Assembly (NCBI RefSeq): GCF_002414845.1
Contig: NZ_DIAX01000057.1
Coordinates: forward strand, 1 to 7,443
Source: Gordonia sp. UBA5067
GTDB taxonomy: Bacteria > Actinomycetota > Actinomycetes > Mycobacteriales > Mycobacteriaceae
Length of the DNA: 7,443 bases
Reading direction: 5' to 3'
Shown: positions 1 to 5,867 of the stretch, in pieces
Numbering within the stretch: position 1 is the first letter of the stretch
How the letters are laid out: each line of letters starts with the position of its first letter
Translations under genes and position numbers: made by a program
Notes under the pieces: model-generated
What the model was told of the DNA's origin: nothing
Database searches by the model: none
Seen by the model: only the letters and a program-made list of their open reading frames with translations

Positions 1-370
1 GCACCAGTTGCGCGGGCGGGTGGGTCGGGGCGGGCTGCCCGGCCTGTGTCTTCTGGTCACGGCCGTACCGGAGGGCTCCGCGGCGTTCCGCCGGTTGTCG
101 GCGGTGGCCGCCACGACCGATGGGTTCGAGTTGGCCCGCCTCGACCTGGCCGAGCGCCGGGAGGGCGATGTCCTGGGTGCACTGCAGTCGGGGGGATCGT
201 CGTCGCTGCGCTTCCTCTCGTTATTGTCCGATGCCGACGTCATCGCCGATGCCCGTGGCCTCGCTCGGTCGGTCGTCGACGACGACTTCGTCCTCGGCGA
301 CCACCCGGGCGCCGCGACGATCATCGATGCGGTCGTCGGCTCCCGTGCGGACTTCCTCGACAAGTCCTGA
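1..370 (+). CDS. recG: ATP-dependent DNA helicase RecG, C-terminal part (5' end outside window)
   Basis: RecG is a superfamily 2 helicase that remodels stalled replication forks and branch-migrates Holliday junctions. Only about the last 122 residues are present; the reading frame enters at base 2. The first residues, HQLRGRVGRG, are helicase motif VI, which carries the arginines that contact ATP. They are followed by the LCLLVT strand and the RecG-typical stretch DGFELARLDLAERREGDVLG, then an LQSGGSSSLRFLSLL segment and the usual helical C-terminus ending in FLDKS. The stop is TGA at 368-370. A TTG within the first codons looks like a possible start but is the leucine of QLRGR, so this is a truncated gene, not a small protein. 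A 9-bp bulged hairpin follows five bases after the stop. The HNH gene that follows is in the same direction, and I recall the same neighbour pair in M. tuberculosis (Rv2973c-Rv2972c). Identification is by family motifs. Confidence 0.93.
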   Translation, partial: HQLRGRVGRGGLPGLCLLVTAVPEGSAAFRRLSAVAATTDGFELARLDLAERREGDVLGALQSGGSSSLRFLSLLSDADVIADARGLARSVVDDDFVLGDHPGAATIIDAVVGSRADFLDKS

Positions 371-374
371 TACC

Positions 375-402
375 CGCCCGTGGGTTGTCGGGGAACCGGG
401 CG
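375..402 (+). terminator. Bulged hairpin after recG, possible terminator
   Basis: Bases 375-379 and 383-386 pair with 394-402: CGCCC, a three-base bulge GTG, then GGTT, a seven-base loop, and AACCGGGCG on the other side. That makes nine base pairs in all. It begins five bases after the recG stop and ends 24 bases before the next gene. No U-tract follows, so it is not a classical intrinsic terminator. U-poor hairpins have been proposed as terminators in mycobacteria, but this could also be a chance fold in G/C-rich DNA or a leader structure for the HNH gene. Confidence 0.35.
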
Positions 403-426
403 CCGCCCGCGCGCGTCTAAGTCCAC

Positions 427-1116
427 ATGGGGGAGATGTTCTCGCGACGCGTCTGGGCGCTGCTGATCGGCGCCACCGCGCTCGCCGTGTTCGCGGCCGG
501 GTCGATGGCGATGGACCAGCGGCGCGATCCGCCGGCCTCGGCGCGCGGGTGGCTGGCCGAGTTGCAGCGCATTCCACGGGTGGCGGCGCGGCTCCCGCAC
601 CGGCCGGACTACCGGCGCTCCGCATTCGGCGCGGCCTGGGCCGACGCGACGGATGTGTTCGGCGGCAACAATGCCTGCGACACCCGGAACGACATCCTGC
701 GGCGCGACCTGGACGAGGCGGTGACCGCACCCGGCCCGCGGTGTGCCGCGACGGTGACGGCCGGCCGATTGCGCAGTCCGTACAGCGGTCGGGTGCTGGT
801 GTTCCGGCGCAGCCGTGCCACCGCGGTGCAGATCGATCACATCGTGCCGCTGTCTTACGCCTGGGACATGGGAGCGCACGGGTGGTCGTCGACGGCCCGG
901 CTGCGCCTTGCCAATGACCCGGCCAACCTGGTTGCGGTCGACGAGAAGTCGAATCAGGACAAGAGCGACCTCGAGCCGGCCCGCTGGATGCCCCCGGCCC
1001 GCCAGTTTCACTGCCAATACGCCAAGCAGTTTGTGGCGGTGCTCGCGTCCTATCCGATACTGCTCGACGAACCGTCGGCGCGCGTGCTGGACGGCGCGTT
1101 GCGCGGCTGCCGGTAG
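427..1116 (+). CDS. Exported or membrane-anchored HNH nuclease-like protein (DUF1524/GmrSD type)
   Basis: 229 residues. Residues about 8-27 (VWALLIGATALAVFAAGSMA) form a hydrophobic helix after basic residues, either a signal peptide or a single N-terminal anchor, so the rest should lie outside the cytoplasm. The HNH-like core shows IDHIVPL (136-142, with D137-H138), the asparagine of NDPANL (N167), and N176/K179 of KSNQDKSD, followed by the WMPP segment common in this family. CDTRNDIL (84-91) is another family signature. Four cysteines (84, 106, 196, 228) would suit two disulfides in an exported protein. These features fit a metal-dependent beta-beta-alpha nuclease, but substrate and activity are unknown. 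The start is uncertain: ATG 427 has no clear Shine-Dalgarno, and ATG 436 would leave the GGGGAG directly against the start. I prefer 427. The preceding gene is recG in the same direction; a 22-bp repeat array begins three bases after the TAG stop. Confidence 0.85.
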   Translation: MGEMFSRRVWALLIGATALAVFAAGSMAMDQRRDPPASARGWLAELQRIPRVAARLPHRPDYRRSAFGAAWADATDVFGGNNACDTRNDILRRDLDEAVTAPGPRCAATVTAGRLRSPYSGRVLVFRRSRATAVQIDHIVPLSYAWDMGAHGWSSTARLRLANDPANLVAVDEKSNQDKSDLEPARWMPPARQFHCQYAKQFVAVLASYPILLDEPSARVLDGALRGCR

Positions 1117-1118
1117 CC

Positions 1119-1250
1119 GCCGAGTGGGCACCTCAACCCCGCCGTGTGGGCACCTCAACCCCGCCGAGTGGGCACCTCAACCCCGCCGAGTGGGCACCTC
1201 AACCCCGCCGAGTGGGCACCTCAACCCCGTCGAGTGGGCACCTCAACCAC
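1119..1250 (+). repeat. Tandem array, six copies of a 22-bp unit
   Basis: Six contiguous 22-base units start at 1119, 1141, 1163, 1185, 1207 and 1229. The unit is GCCG + AGTGGGCACCTCAACCCC. Copies 1, 3, 4 and 5 are identical. Copy 2 has one change (A to T at unit position 5). Copy 6, at the proA end, has two (C to T at position 2, C to A at position 21). There are no spacers. Each unit holds an imperfect dyad, GAG..G.C..CTC, within GAGTGGGCACCTC. Twenty-two bases is close to two helical turns, so equivalent positions face nearly the same side of the DNA. The array starts three bases after the HNH stop and ends 30 bases before the proposed proA -10. It could be a protein-binding array, a minisatellite or a transcript-end structure; the sequence alone does not decide. 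Confidence 0.97.
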
Positions 1251-1280
1251 GCCGGAGAAAGCCGTCGGCCACACCGGCGC

Positions 1281-1286
1281 TAACCT
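1281..1286 (+). promoter_or_regulatory. Candidate -10 element of the proA promoter (TAACCT)
   Basis: TAACCT fits the actinobacterial TANNNT -10 pattern and is the best such match between the repeat array and proA. A transcript starting about seven bases downstream (near 1293) would have a leader of roughly 55 bases. I see no good -35 at the expected distance (about 1258-1263), which is common in mycobacteria but also keeps this call tentative. Confidence 0.4.
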
Positions 1287-1293
1287 GGATCAA

Positions 1294-1318
1294 AGACATG
1301 TCTGGTTCAACGACATGT
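1294..1318 (+). promoter_or_regulatory. Palindrome pair in the proA leader, operator-like
   Basis: AGACATGTCT (1294-1303) is a perfect 10-bp palindrome. The heptamer GACATGT recurs at 1312-1318, so its two copies are 17 bases apart start to start. The first copy would fall at or just after the proposed transcription start, the usual place for a repressor site. I know of no named regulator with this site; the operator role is inferred from symmetry and position. Confidence 0.4.
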
Positions 1319-1335
1319 GGAGTCCAAACCCGAGC

Positions 1336-1341
1336 GAAGGA
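1336..1341 (+). promoter_or_regulatory. Ribosome binding site of proA (GAAGGA)
   Basis: GAAGGA lies five bases before ATG 1347. It decides the start in favour of 1347 over the in-frame ATG at 1317, which has no Shine-Dalgarno and lies inside the second GACATGT copy. Confidence 0.75.
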
Positions 1342-1346
1342 ACGTG

Positions 1347-2630
1347 ATGAGCGCACCCACCCGCGACCCCGGTACCGCGGCGCCGGCAGACGCGGTGGCC
1401 GTCGAGGTCACTGCGCTGGCCACTACCGCGAAGGCGGCGTCGCGGACCCTGGCCGCGCTGTCGACCGCCGAGAAGAACACGGTCCTGAACGCCGCGGCCG
1501 CGGCGATAGAGGCCGCCACCGAGACAATCGTCGCCGCCAACGGCTCGGATATCGCCCGCGCCGAAGCCGCGGGGACCGAGACCAGTCTGCTCGATCGCCT
1601 GCGTCTCACCCCGACGCGCGTCGCCGGCATCGCCGATGGGCTGCGGCAGGTCGCGGCGCTGCCTGACCCCATCGGAGAGGTGCTGGCGGGGAAGACCCTG
1701 CCCAACGGGTTGACGCTGCGTCAGATCCGGGTGCCGCTGGGCGTCGTCGGCATCGTGTACGAGGCGCGACCCAACGTCACCGTGGATGCGTTCGGGATCG
1801 GATTCAAGTCGGGCAACGCGGTCCTGCTCCGCGGATCGAGTTCCGCCGCCGATTCCAACGCTGCGCTGGTCGCGGTGCTGCGCGAGGTGCTCGGGGCGCA
1901 CGGGATCAGTCCGGGCGCAGTTGCGCTTCTGCCCGCCCACGACCGGGCCAGTGTCACGGCACTGATCCAGGCACGTGGCCTCGTCGACGTGGTCATCCCG
2001 CGCGGCGGTGCCGGTTTGATCAGTGCGGTGGTCGCCAACGCGACCGTTCCGACGATCGAGACTGGGACGGGTAACTGTCACGTCTACGTCCACCGGGCGG
2101 CCGACCTGGACATGGCCCAGGCGGTCGTCATCAACGCCAAGACCAGGCGGCCGAGCGTCTGCAACACCGCGGAGACGGTGCTGATTGACGACGCGATCGC
2201 CGACGTCGCGCTTCCGCGCCTCGTGGCGGCGTTGCAGGAATCCGGTGTCACCATCCACGGCGACGAGGAGGGGATGGAAGCGGCCACCGAGAAGGACTGG
2301 AGTGAGGAGTACCTGTCGCTGGACATCGCGGTGCGCCGCGTTGCGGGGCTTGATGAGGCGATCGAACACATCGGGCGCTACGGCACCGGACACACCGAGG
2401 CCATCATCACCGCCGACCTTGCTGCCGCCAACGAATTCGCCAGGCGGGTCGACGCCGCGGCGGTCATCGTCAACGCTTCCACCGCGTTCACCGACGGTGA
2501 GCAGTTCGGCTTCGGCGCCGAGATCGGGATTTCGACCCAGAAGTTGCATGCCCGCGGCCCGATGGGCCTGCCGGAACTGACCTCGTCCAAGTGGGTCGTC
2601 TGGGGCGACGGCCAGATTCGGCCCGTCTGA
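1347..2630 (+). CDS. proA: Glutamate-5-semialdehyde dehydrogenase (gamma-glutamyl phosphate reductase)
   Basis: ProA catalyses the second step of proline synthesis: L-glutamyl 5-phosphate plus NADPH gives glutamate 5-semialdehyde, NADP+ and phosphate, in the cytosol. The 427-residue protein is aldehyde-dehydrogenase-like throughout. Visible family features include the N-terminal [13 protein letters not shown] helix, [23 protein letters not shown], the LLRGSSSA nucleotide-binding segment, [10 protein letters not shown], and the catalytic cysteine C272 in [15 protein letters not shown]. The C-terminal half holds [46 protein letters not shown] and ends with VWGDGQIRP. Length is normal for the family. 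The start at 1347 is supported by GAAGGA at 1336-1341. The stop TGA overlaps the next ATG by one base. proB, which supplies the substrate, is not in the window; I recall proA and proB being separate in mycobacteria as well. Expression may be governed by the palindromes and repeat array upstream. Confidence 0.96.
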   Translation: MSAPTRDPGTAAPADAVAVEVTALATTAKAASRTLAALSTAEKNTVLNAAAAAIEAATETIVAANGSDIARAEAAGTETSLLDRLRLTPTRVAGIADGLRQVAALPDPIGEVLAGKTLPNGLTLRQIRVPLGVVGIVYEARPNVTVDAFGIGFKSGNAVLLRGSSSAADSNAALVAVLREVLGAHGISPGAVALLPAHDRASVTALIQARGLVDVVIPRGGAGLISAVVANATVPTIETGTGNCHVYVHRAADLDMAQAVVINAKTRRPSVCNTAETVLIDDAIADVALPRLVAALQESGVTIHGDEEGMEAATEKDWSEEYLSLDIAVRRVAGLDEAIEHIGRYGTGHTEAIITADLAAANEFARRVDAAAVIVNASTAFTDGEQFGFGAEIGISTQKLHARGPMGLPELTSSKWVVWGDGQIRPV

Positions 2631-3577
2631 TGACGCGTGACACCAGGCCGGCGGCGTCCGCGGAGTCGACGATCGTGCCCGCATTCGGCTCCGTCGACGA
2701 CGTTGCGCAGCGGCTGACCGCCACCGGATACCTCCCCGACGCGGCGACCACGACGGCGACCTATCTCGCCGACCGACTCGGAAAGCCGCTGCTCGTCGAA
2801 GGTCCCGCCGGCGTTGGCAAGACTGAGTTGGCCAAGGCGATCGCCGCGGCCACCGGGGCCGATCTGGTCCGGCTCCAATGCTACGAGGGTCTTGACGAGG
2901 CCCGCGCGCTGTACGAGTGGAACCACGCGAAGCAGATCCTGCACATCCAGTCGACCGGTGCCCGCGACTGGGCCGATACCAAGACCGACATCTTCTCTGC
3001 CGAGTTCCTGCTCCCACGGCCGTTGCTGAAGGCGATCTCGCGGACCGAGCCGACCGTGCTGCTCATCGACGAGGTGGACAAGGCCGAAGTCGACATGGAG
3101 GGGCTGTTGTTGGAGGTGCTGTCCGATTTCGCCGTGTCGATCCCGGAGATGGGCACCGTTCGCGCGGCGCAGCGACCGATCGTGATCCTCACCTCCAACG
3201 CGGCCCGCGAACTGTCCGAAGCGCTCAAACGCCGCTGCCTGTACCTGTACATCGACTTTCCCGACGCCGCGCGGGAAAAGGAGATCCTCGCCAGCCGGGT
3301 GCCGGACCTGCCCGAAGTGCTCGCCGCCGAGGTGGTCCGGATCATCGGGGCGCTGCGCGGGCTCGATATCCGTAAGAAGCCGTCGGTCTCGGAAACCATC
3401 GACTGGGGCAACACCCTGCTCGCCCTGGCCGCCGGCGCCCCCGCGGGCAGCCCGGAGGCAAAGCTCGCCAACGGCCGGATCGACGACTCGCTGATCGCGC
3501 GAACCCTCGGCGTGGTTCTCAAGCACCGGCCCGACCTGGCGACCGCGCGTAAAGAACTCAAGCTGAACCAAGACTGA
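2630..3577 (+). CDS. MoxR-family AAA+ ATPase, partner of the VWA protein
   Basis: 315 residues, the size of a single AAA+ module. Walker A is GPAGVGKT (58-65) and Walker B LLIDEVDK (144-151). Sensor 1 is the asparagine of LTSN (N190), and an arginine-finger candidate lies in LKRRC (R201-R202). The CYEGLDEARALYEWNHAKQI segment after the second strand is characteristic of MoxR proteins that pair with CoxE-like VWA proteins. MoxR ATPases act as chaperones that help mature or load metals into enzyme complexes, with the VWA protein as adaptor; CoxD/CoxE of carbon monoxide dehydrogenase is the model. No Mo-hydroxylase genes lie nearby, so the client is unknown. The ATG at 2630 shares its A with the proA stop and has no clear Shine-Dalgarno, which suggests translation by re-initiation after proA. 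The corresponding M. tuberculosis gene, from memory, is Rv2426c. The family call is firm; the function is open. Confidence 0.92.
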   Translation: MTRDTRPAASAESTIVPAFGSVDDVAQRLTATGYLPDAATTTATYLADRLGKPLLVEGPAGVGKTELAKAIAAATGADLVRLQCYEGLDEARALYEWNHAKQILHIQSTGARDWADTKTDIFSAEFLLPRPLLKAISRTEPTVLLIDEVDKAEVDMEGLLLEVLSDFAVSIPEMGTVRAAQRPIVILTSNAARELSEALKRRCLYLYIDFPDAAREKEILASRVPDLPEVLAAEVVRIIGALRGLDIRKKPSVSETIDWGNTLLALAAGAPAGSPEAKLANGRIDDSLIARTLGVVLKHRPDLATARKELKLNQD

Positions 3578-5022
3578 TGTCGGGGCGAGCGGAGTTCGCG
3601 GAGCGACCGGAGGTGTCGCCGGTGCCCCTCCTCGACCACCTGGTGGCGTTCATCGATGAGTTGCGGCGACGTGGTATCGACATCGGCCCGGCCGCTCTAC
3701 TCGATGCGGGCCAGGCGGTGGGCGTCCTCGACCTGCTGGACCGCGCGTCGCTCCGCGAAGGCCTGGCTGCCACTCTGCTGTCCACCCACATGCACCGCGA
3801 CATGTTCGACCGCGCCTTCGACCTGTGGTTCCCGTTGGGCACCGGGGCGCGCACCACGGCGACCGAGATTCCGCGCGACGCCGACGGAAACGTCGACATC
3901 GAGGCATTTCGGGATATGGTCGCCGAGGTGATGGCCGACGATGCGGCGGGTACCGACGGCCGTCAGGGCGAGTTGATCGCCATGATCGTCGACGAGTTCG
4001 GTCGCTATGAGGGGGCGCGGGGCGAGGCGTTCTCGGCCTACCAGGCGACGTCGACGATCAACCCGCAAACGTTGATCGCCGCCATCGCGGCCGCGATGGC
4101 GCGCGGTGCGGTTGATGACGAGTCGGGTGCACGGGCGGGGACCCAGCCCCGCTACCGGCGGGCAGCGGCGGACCGCGCGGCGCAGTTGCGCGCGGGAATC
4201 GAGGCCGAGACACAACGGCGGATGGCCGGCCGGCACGGGCGGGACCGCGTCGCCGAGTACGCGGTGCCCAAGTTGCCCGAGCAGATGAGCTTCCTGCATT
4301 CGGGCCCGCGCGATCTGGCGCAGATCCGGCGCACCGTGCAACCGCTGGCCCGGTTGCTCGCGGCCCGGTTGGAGATTCGTCGCCGGCGGGCGCGGCACGG
4401 CCCAGTCGACGTGCGGCGCACGTTGCGGGCCTCGATGTCGACCGGGGGCGTCCCGATCAAGCTGACCCACCGGCGCCCGCGCCCCGGCCGTCCCGAACTG
4501 GTGGTCGTCTGCGACGTCTCCGGCTCGGTATCGGGCTTCTCGCAGTTCACGCTCCAACTCGTCTACGCCCTGCGTCAACAGTTCTCGAAGGTGCGGGTGT
4601 TCGCCTTCGTCGACACCGTCGACGAGGTGACCGACTTCTTCGATCGCGGCCAGGCCGACGAGACTTTCGGGGAGGTCATGCACGAGATGATCACCACGGC
4701 CCGGATCGCGACCCGCGACGGCCACTCCGACTACGGGCACATGCTCAACGGGTTCGCCCGCGACTATCTCGACTCGCTGACCCACCGGGGTGCGCTGCTG
4801 ATCCTTGGCGATGCGCGCAACAACTACCACTGGACGGAGACCGAATCGCTGCTCGCCTTGACCGAGCGGGTGCGGCACGCCTATTGGCTCAATCCGGAGC
4901 GACGCGAGGATTGGGGCAGCGGCGACTCGGACGCCGACGTTTATGCCGAGGTGATCGACATGTACGAATGCCGCAATGCCGAACAGTTGGCCAAGGTTAT
5001 CGGCGATCTATTGCCGGTGTGA
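3577..5022 (+). CDS. VWA domain protein, CoxE-like, partner of the MoxR ATPase
   Basis: 481 residues. The N-terminal third (about 12-130) is helical and begins with [21 protein letters not shown], as in CoxE-like proteins. The middle (about 185-300) is rich in arginine, with [20 protein letters not shown] leading into the VWA fold. The MIDAS metal site shows DVSGSVS with D313, S315 and S317. The usual MIDAS threonine position appears to be serine, in GHSDYG (S384-D385). A later acidic residue is in LGDARNN (D412). The C-terminus has the YWLNPE...W GSGDSD pattern typical of the family. No signal peptide or membrane helix is visible, so it should be cytosolic. It probably works with the ATPase upstream on a shared client enzyme or complex. 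Its ATG overlaps the ATPase stop by one base (TGATG), implying coupled translation. The likely M. tuberculosis counterpart is Rv2425c, from memory. No client can be named from this window. Confidence 0.9.
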   Translation: MSGRAEFAERPEVSPVPLLDHLVAFIDELRRRGIDIGPAALLDAGQAVGVLDLLDRASLREGLAATLLSTHMHRDMFDRAFDLWFPLGTGARTTATEIPRDADGNVDIEAFRDMVAEVMADDAAGTDGRQGELIAMIVDEFGRYEGARGEAFSAYQATSTINPQTLIAAIAAAMARGAVDDESGARAGTQPRYRRAAADRAAQLRAGIEAETQRRMAGRHGRDRVAEYAVPKLPEQMSFLHSGPRDLAQIRRTVQPLARLLAARLEIRRRRARHGPVDVRRTLRASMSTGGVPIKLTHRRPRPGRPELVVVCDVSGSVSGFSQFTLQLVYALRQQFSKVRVFAFVDTVDEVTDFFDRGQADETFGEVMHEMITTARIATRDGHSDYGHMLNGFARDYLDSLTHRGALLILGDARNNYHWTETESLLALTERVRHAYWLNPERREDWGSGDSDADVYAEVIDMYECRNAEQLAKVIGDLLPV

Positions 5023-5025
5023 GCG

Positions 5026-5031
5026 TAAGCT
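5026..5031 (+). promoter_or_regulatory. Candidate -10 for a leaderless nadD transcript (TAAGCT)
   Basis: TAAGCT fits TANNNT and ends eight bases before the A of ATG 5040, the spacing expected if transcription begins at that A. No Shine-Dalgarno precedes ATG 5040 or 5061, which suits leaderless translation. No -35 is evident, and the site starts four bases after the VWA stop, so chance is possible. Confidence 0.35.
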
Positions 5032-5039
5032 TTGGCGCC

Positions 5040-5741
5040 ATGTCGACAGATGCCCGGGCCATGACGCGCCGCCGCCGGGTGGGGGTCATGGGCGGGACCT
5101 TCGATCCGATCCACAACGGGCACCTCGTCGCCGGTAGTGAGGTGGCCCACCGGTTTGGGCTCGACGAGGTGATCTTCGTTCCGACCGGCCGGCCGTGGCA
5201 GAAGACCGGCGGTGGGCAGCTGGGGGCGGGACAGGTCTCGGCGCGCGACGTGAGTCCGGCGGAGGACCGTTACCTGATGACCGTCATCGCCACCGCGTCG
5301 AACCCGCAGTTCTCCGTCAGTCGCGTCGACATCGACCGCGAGGGCAACACCTTCACGGTGGACACCTTGCGCGACCTGCGCCGCCTGCTTCCCGACGCGG
5401 AGTTGTACTTCATCACCGGTGCCGATGCGCTGGAGTCGATCCTGTCCTGGCAGGACTTCGACGAGATGCTCGCTCTGGCCCGCTTCGTCGGTGTCAGCCG
5501 CCCCGGCTATGAACTGTCTGCCACCCATCTCGCCAAGCATCTGCGCGAATTGCCGCCGGACACGCTGCAGATGCTGGAAATTCCGGCACTGGCGATTTCG
5601 TCGACGGAGTGCCGTGCTCGTGCGGCGGCGGCCCGGCCGGTGTGGTACCTGGTCCCCGACGGGGTGGTGCAATACATCGCCAAGCGAGGGCTGTACCGTC
5701 GGTGGCCGCATCCGGGGCCCAGTGTTTCGGCGCCGGGATAA
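5040..5741 (+). CDS. nadD: Nicotinate-nucleotide adenylyltransferase
   Basis: NadD joins nicotinate mononucleotide to ATP, giving deamido-NAD and pyrophosphate, an essential step of cytosolic NAD synthesis. From ATG 5040 it is 233 residues. The nucleotidyltransferase signature [11 protein letters not shown] is at 18-28 and the second ATP-binding motif ISSTECR at 186-192. [36 protein letters not shown] and [12 protein letters not shown] match actinobacterial NadD closely. Residues about 56-73, between PWQK and AEDRY, are glycine-rich and roughly 12 residues longer than the M. tuberculosis protein as I remember it. A 14-residue tail follows the usual RGLY end. Other possible starts are ATG 5061 (8th codon, right before [11 protein letters not shown]) and GTG 5019, which would overlap the VWA stop by four bases. 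None has a good RBS; I chose 5040 for the -10 spacing. The frame is open much further upstream, but that part lies inside the VWA gene. Confidence 0.94.
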   Translation: MSTDARAMTRRRRVGVMGGTFDPIHNGHLVAGSEVAHRFGLDEVIFVPTGRPWQKTGGGQLGAGQVSARDVSPAEDRYLMTVIATASNPQFSVSRVDIDREGNTFTVDTLRDLRRLLPDAELYFITGADALESILSWQDFDEMLALARFVGVSRPGYELSATHLAKHLRELPPDTLQMLEIPALAISSTECRARAAAARPVWYLVPDGVVQYIAKRGLYRRWPHPGPSVSAPG

Positions 5742-5764
5742 CGCTCGAACGCGGGCGAATTATT

Positions 5765-5795
5765 GTCGCGCCGCACCACCGCGCGACGCGGTCGC
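5765..5795 (+). promoter_or_regulatory. Nested inverted repeats between nadD and the permease gene
   Basis: GTCGCGC (5765-5771) and GCGCGAC (5781-5787) are perfect 7-base inverted copies around a nine-base loop, starting 24 bases after the nadD stop. The right arm can instead pair with a third copy, GTCGC at 5791-5795, around a three-base loop. No U-tract follows. It could be a U-poor terminator for nadD, or an operator, since it abuts the -10 candidate of the next gene. Confidence 0.4.
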
Positions 5796-5801
5796 TAAAG
5801 T
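5796..5801 (+). promoter_or_regulatory. Candidate -10 of the permease promoter (TAAAGT)
   Basis: TAAAGT fits TANNNT and begins immediately after the inverted-repeat cluster. The predicted start near 5808 would give a leader of about 60 bases. TTGTCG at 5763-5768 resembles a -35 but is 27 bases away, too far to pair with it, so only the -10 is proposed. Confidence 0.4.
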
Positions 5802-5853
5802 GTTCCGCAGTCTGCCGGACCCGTCGTATCTCCGACCCCACCGGCACCGAGTC

Positions 5854-5859
5854 GAAGGA
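5854..5859 (+). promoter_or_regulatory. Ribosome binding site of the permease gene (GAAGGA)
   Basis: GAAGGA lies eight bases before GTG 5868, the same sequence as the proA site. It supports the GTG start; there is no ATG in frame before the first conserved membrane segment. Confidence 0.75.
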
Positions 5860-5867
5860 TTGCCCCT

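Noticed and set aside
1119..1250. Possible CRISPR array
   Set aside because: Units are contiguous with no spacers and only 22 bases long, and no cas gene is in the window.
1317..1346. Upstream ATG start for ProA
   Set aside because: It has no ribosome binding site and falls within the GACATGT repeat, whereas ATG 1347 has GAAGGA at ideal spacing.
1290..3017. 575-codon open frame on the minus strand opposite proA and the MoxR gene
   Set aside because: It lies antisense to two clear genes. The protein is Arg/Asp/Gly-rich with no recognisable domain, as expected from G/C-rich third positions on the coding strand.
3697..4878. 393-codon minus-strand frame opposite the VWA gene
   Set aside because: Same shadow effect; His/Gly/Arg-rich composition and no motif, while the + strand shows an intact VWA fold.
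4884..5039. N-terminal extension of NadD by 52 codons
   Set aside because: It lies inside the VWA gene in another frame, is Arg-rich and lacks similarity to NadD; the family starts just before the [10 protein letters not shown] motif.
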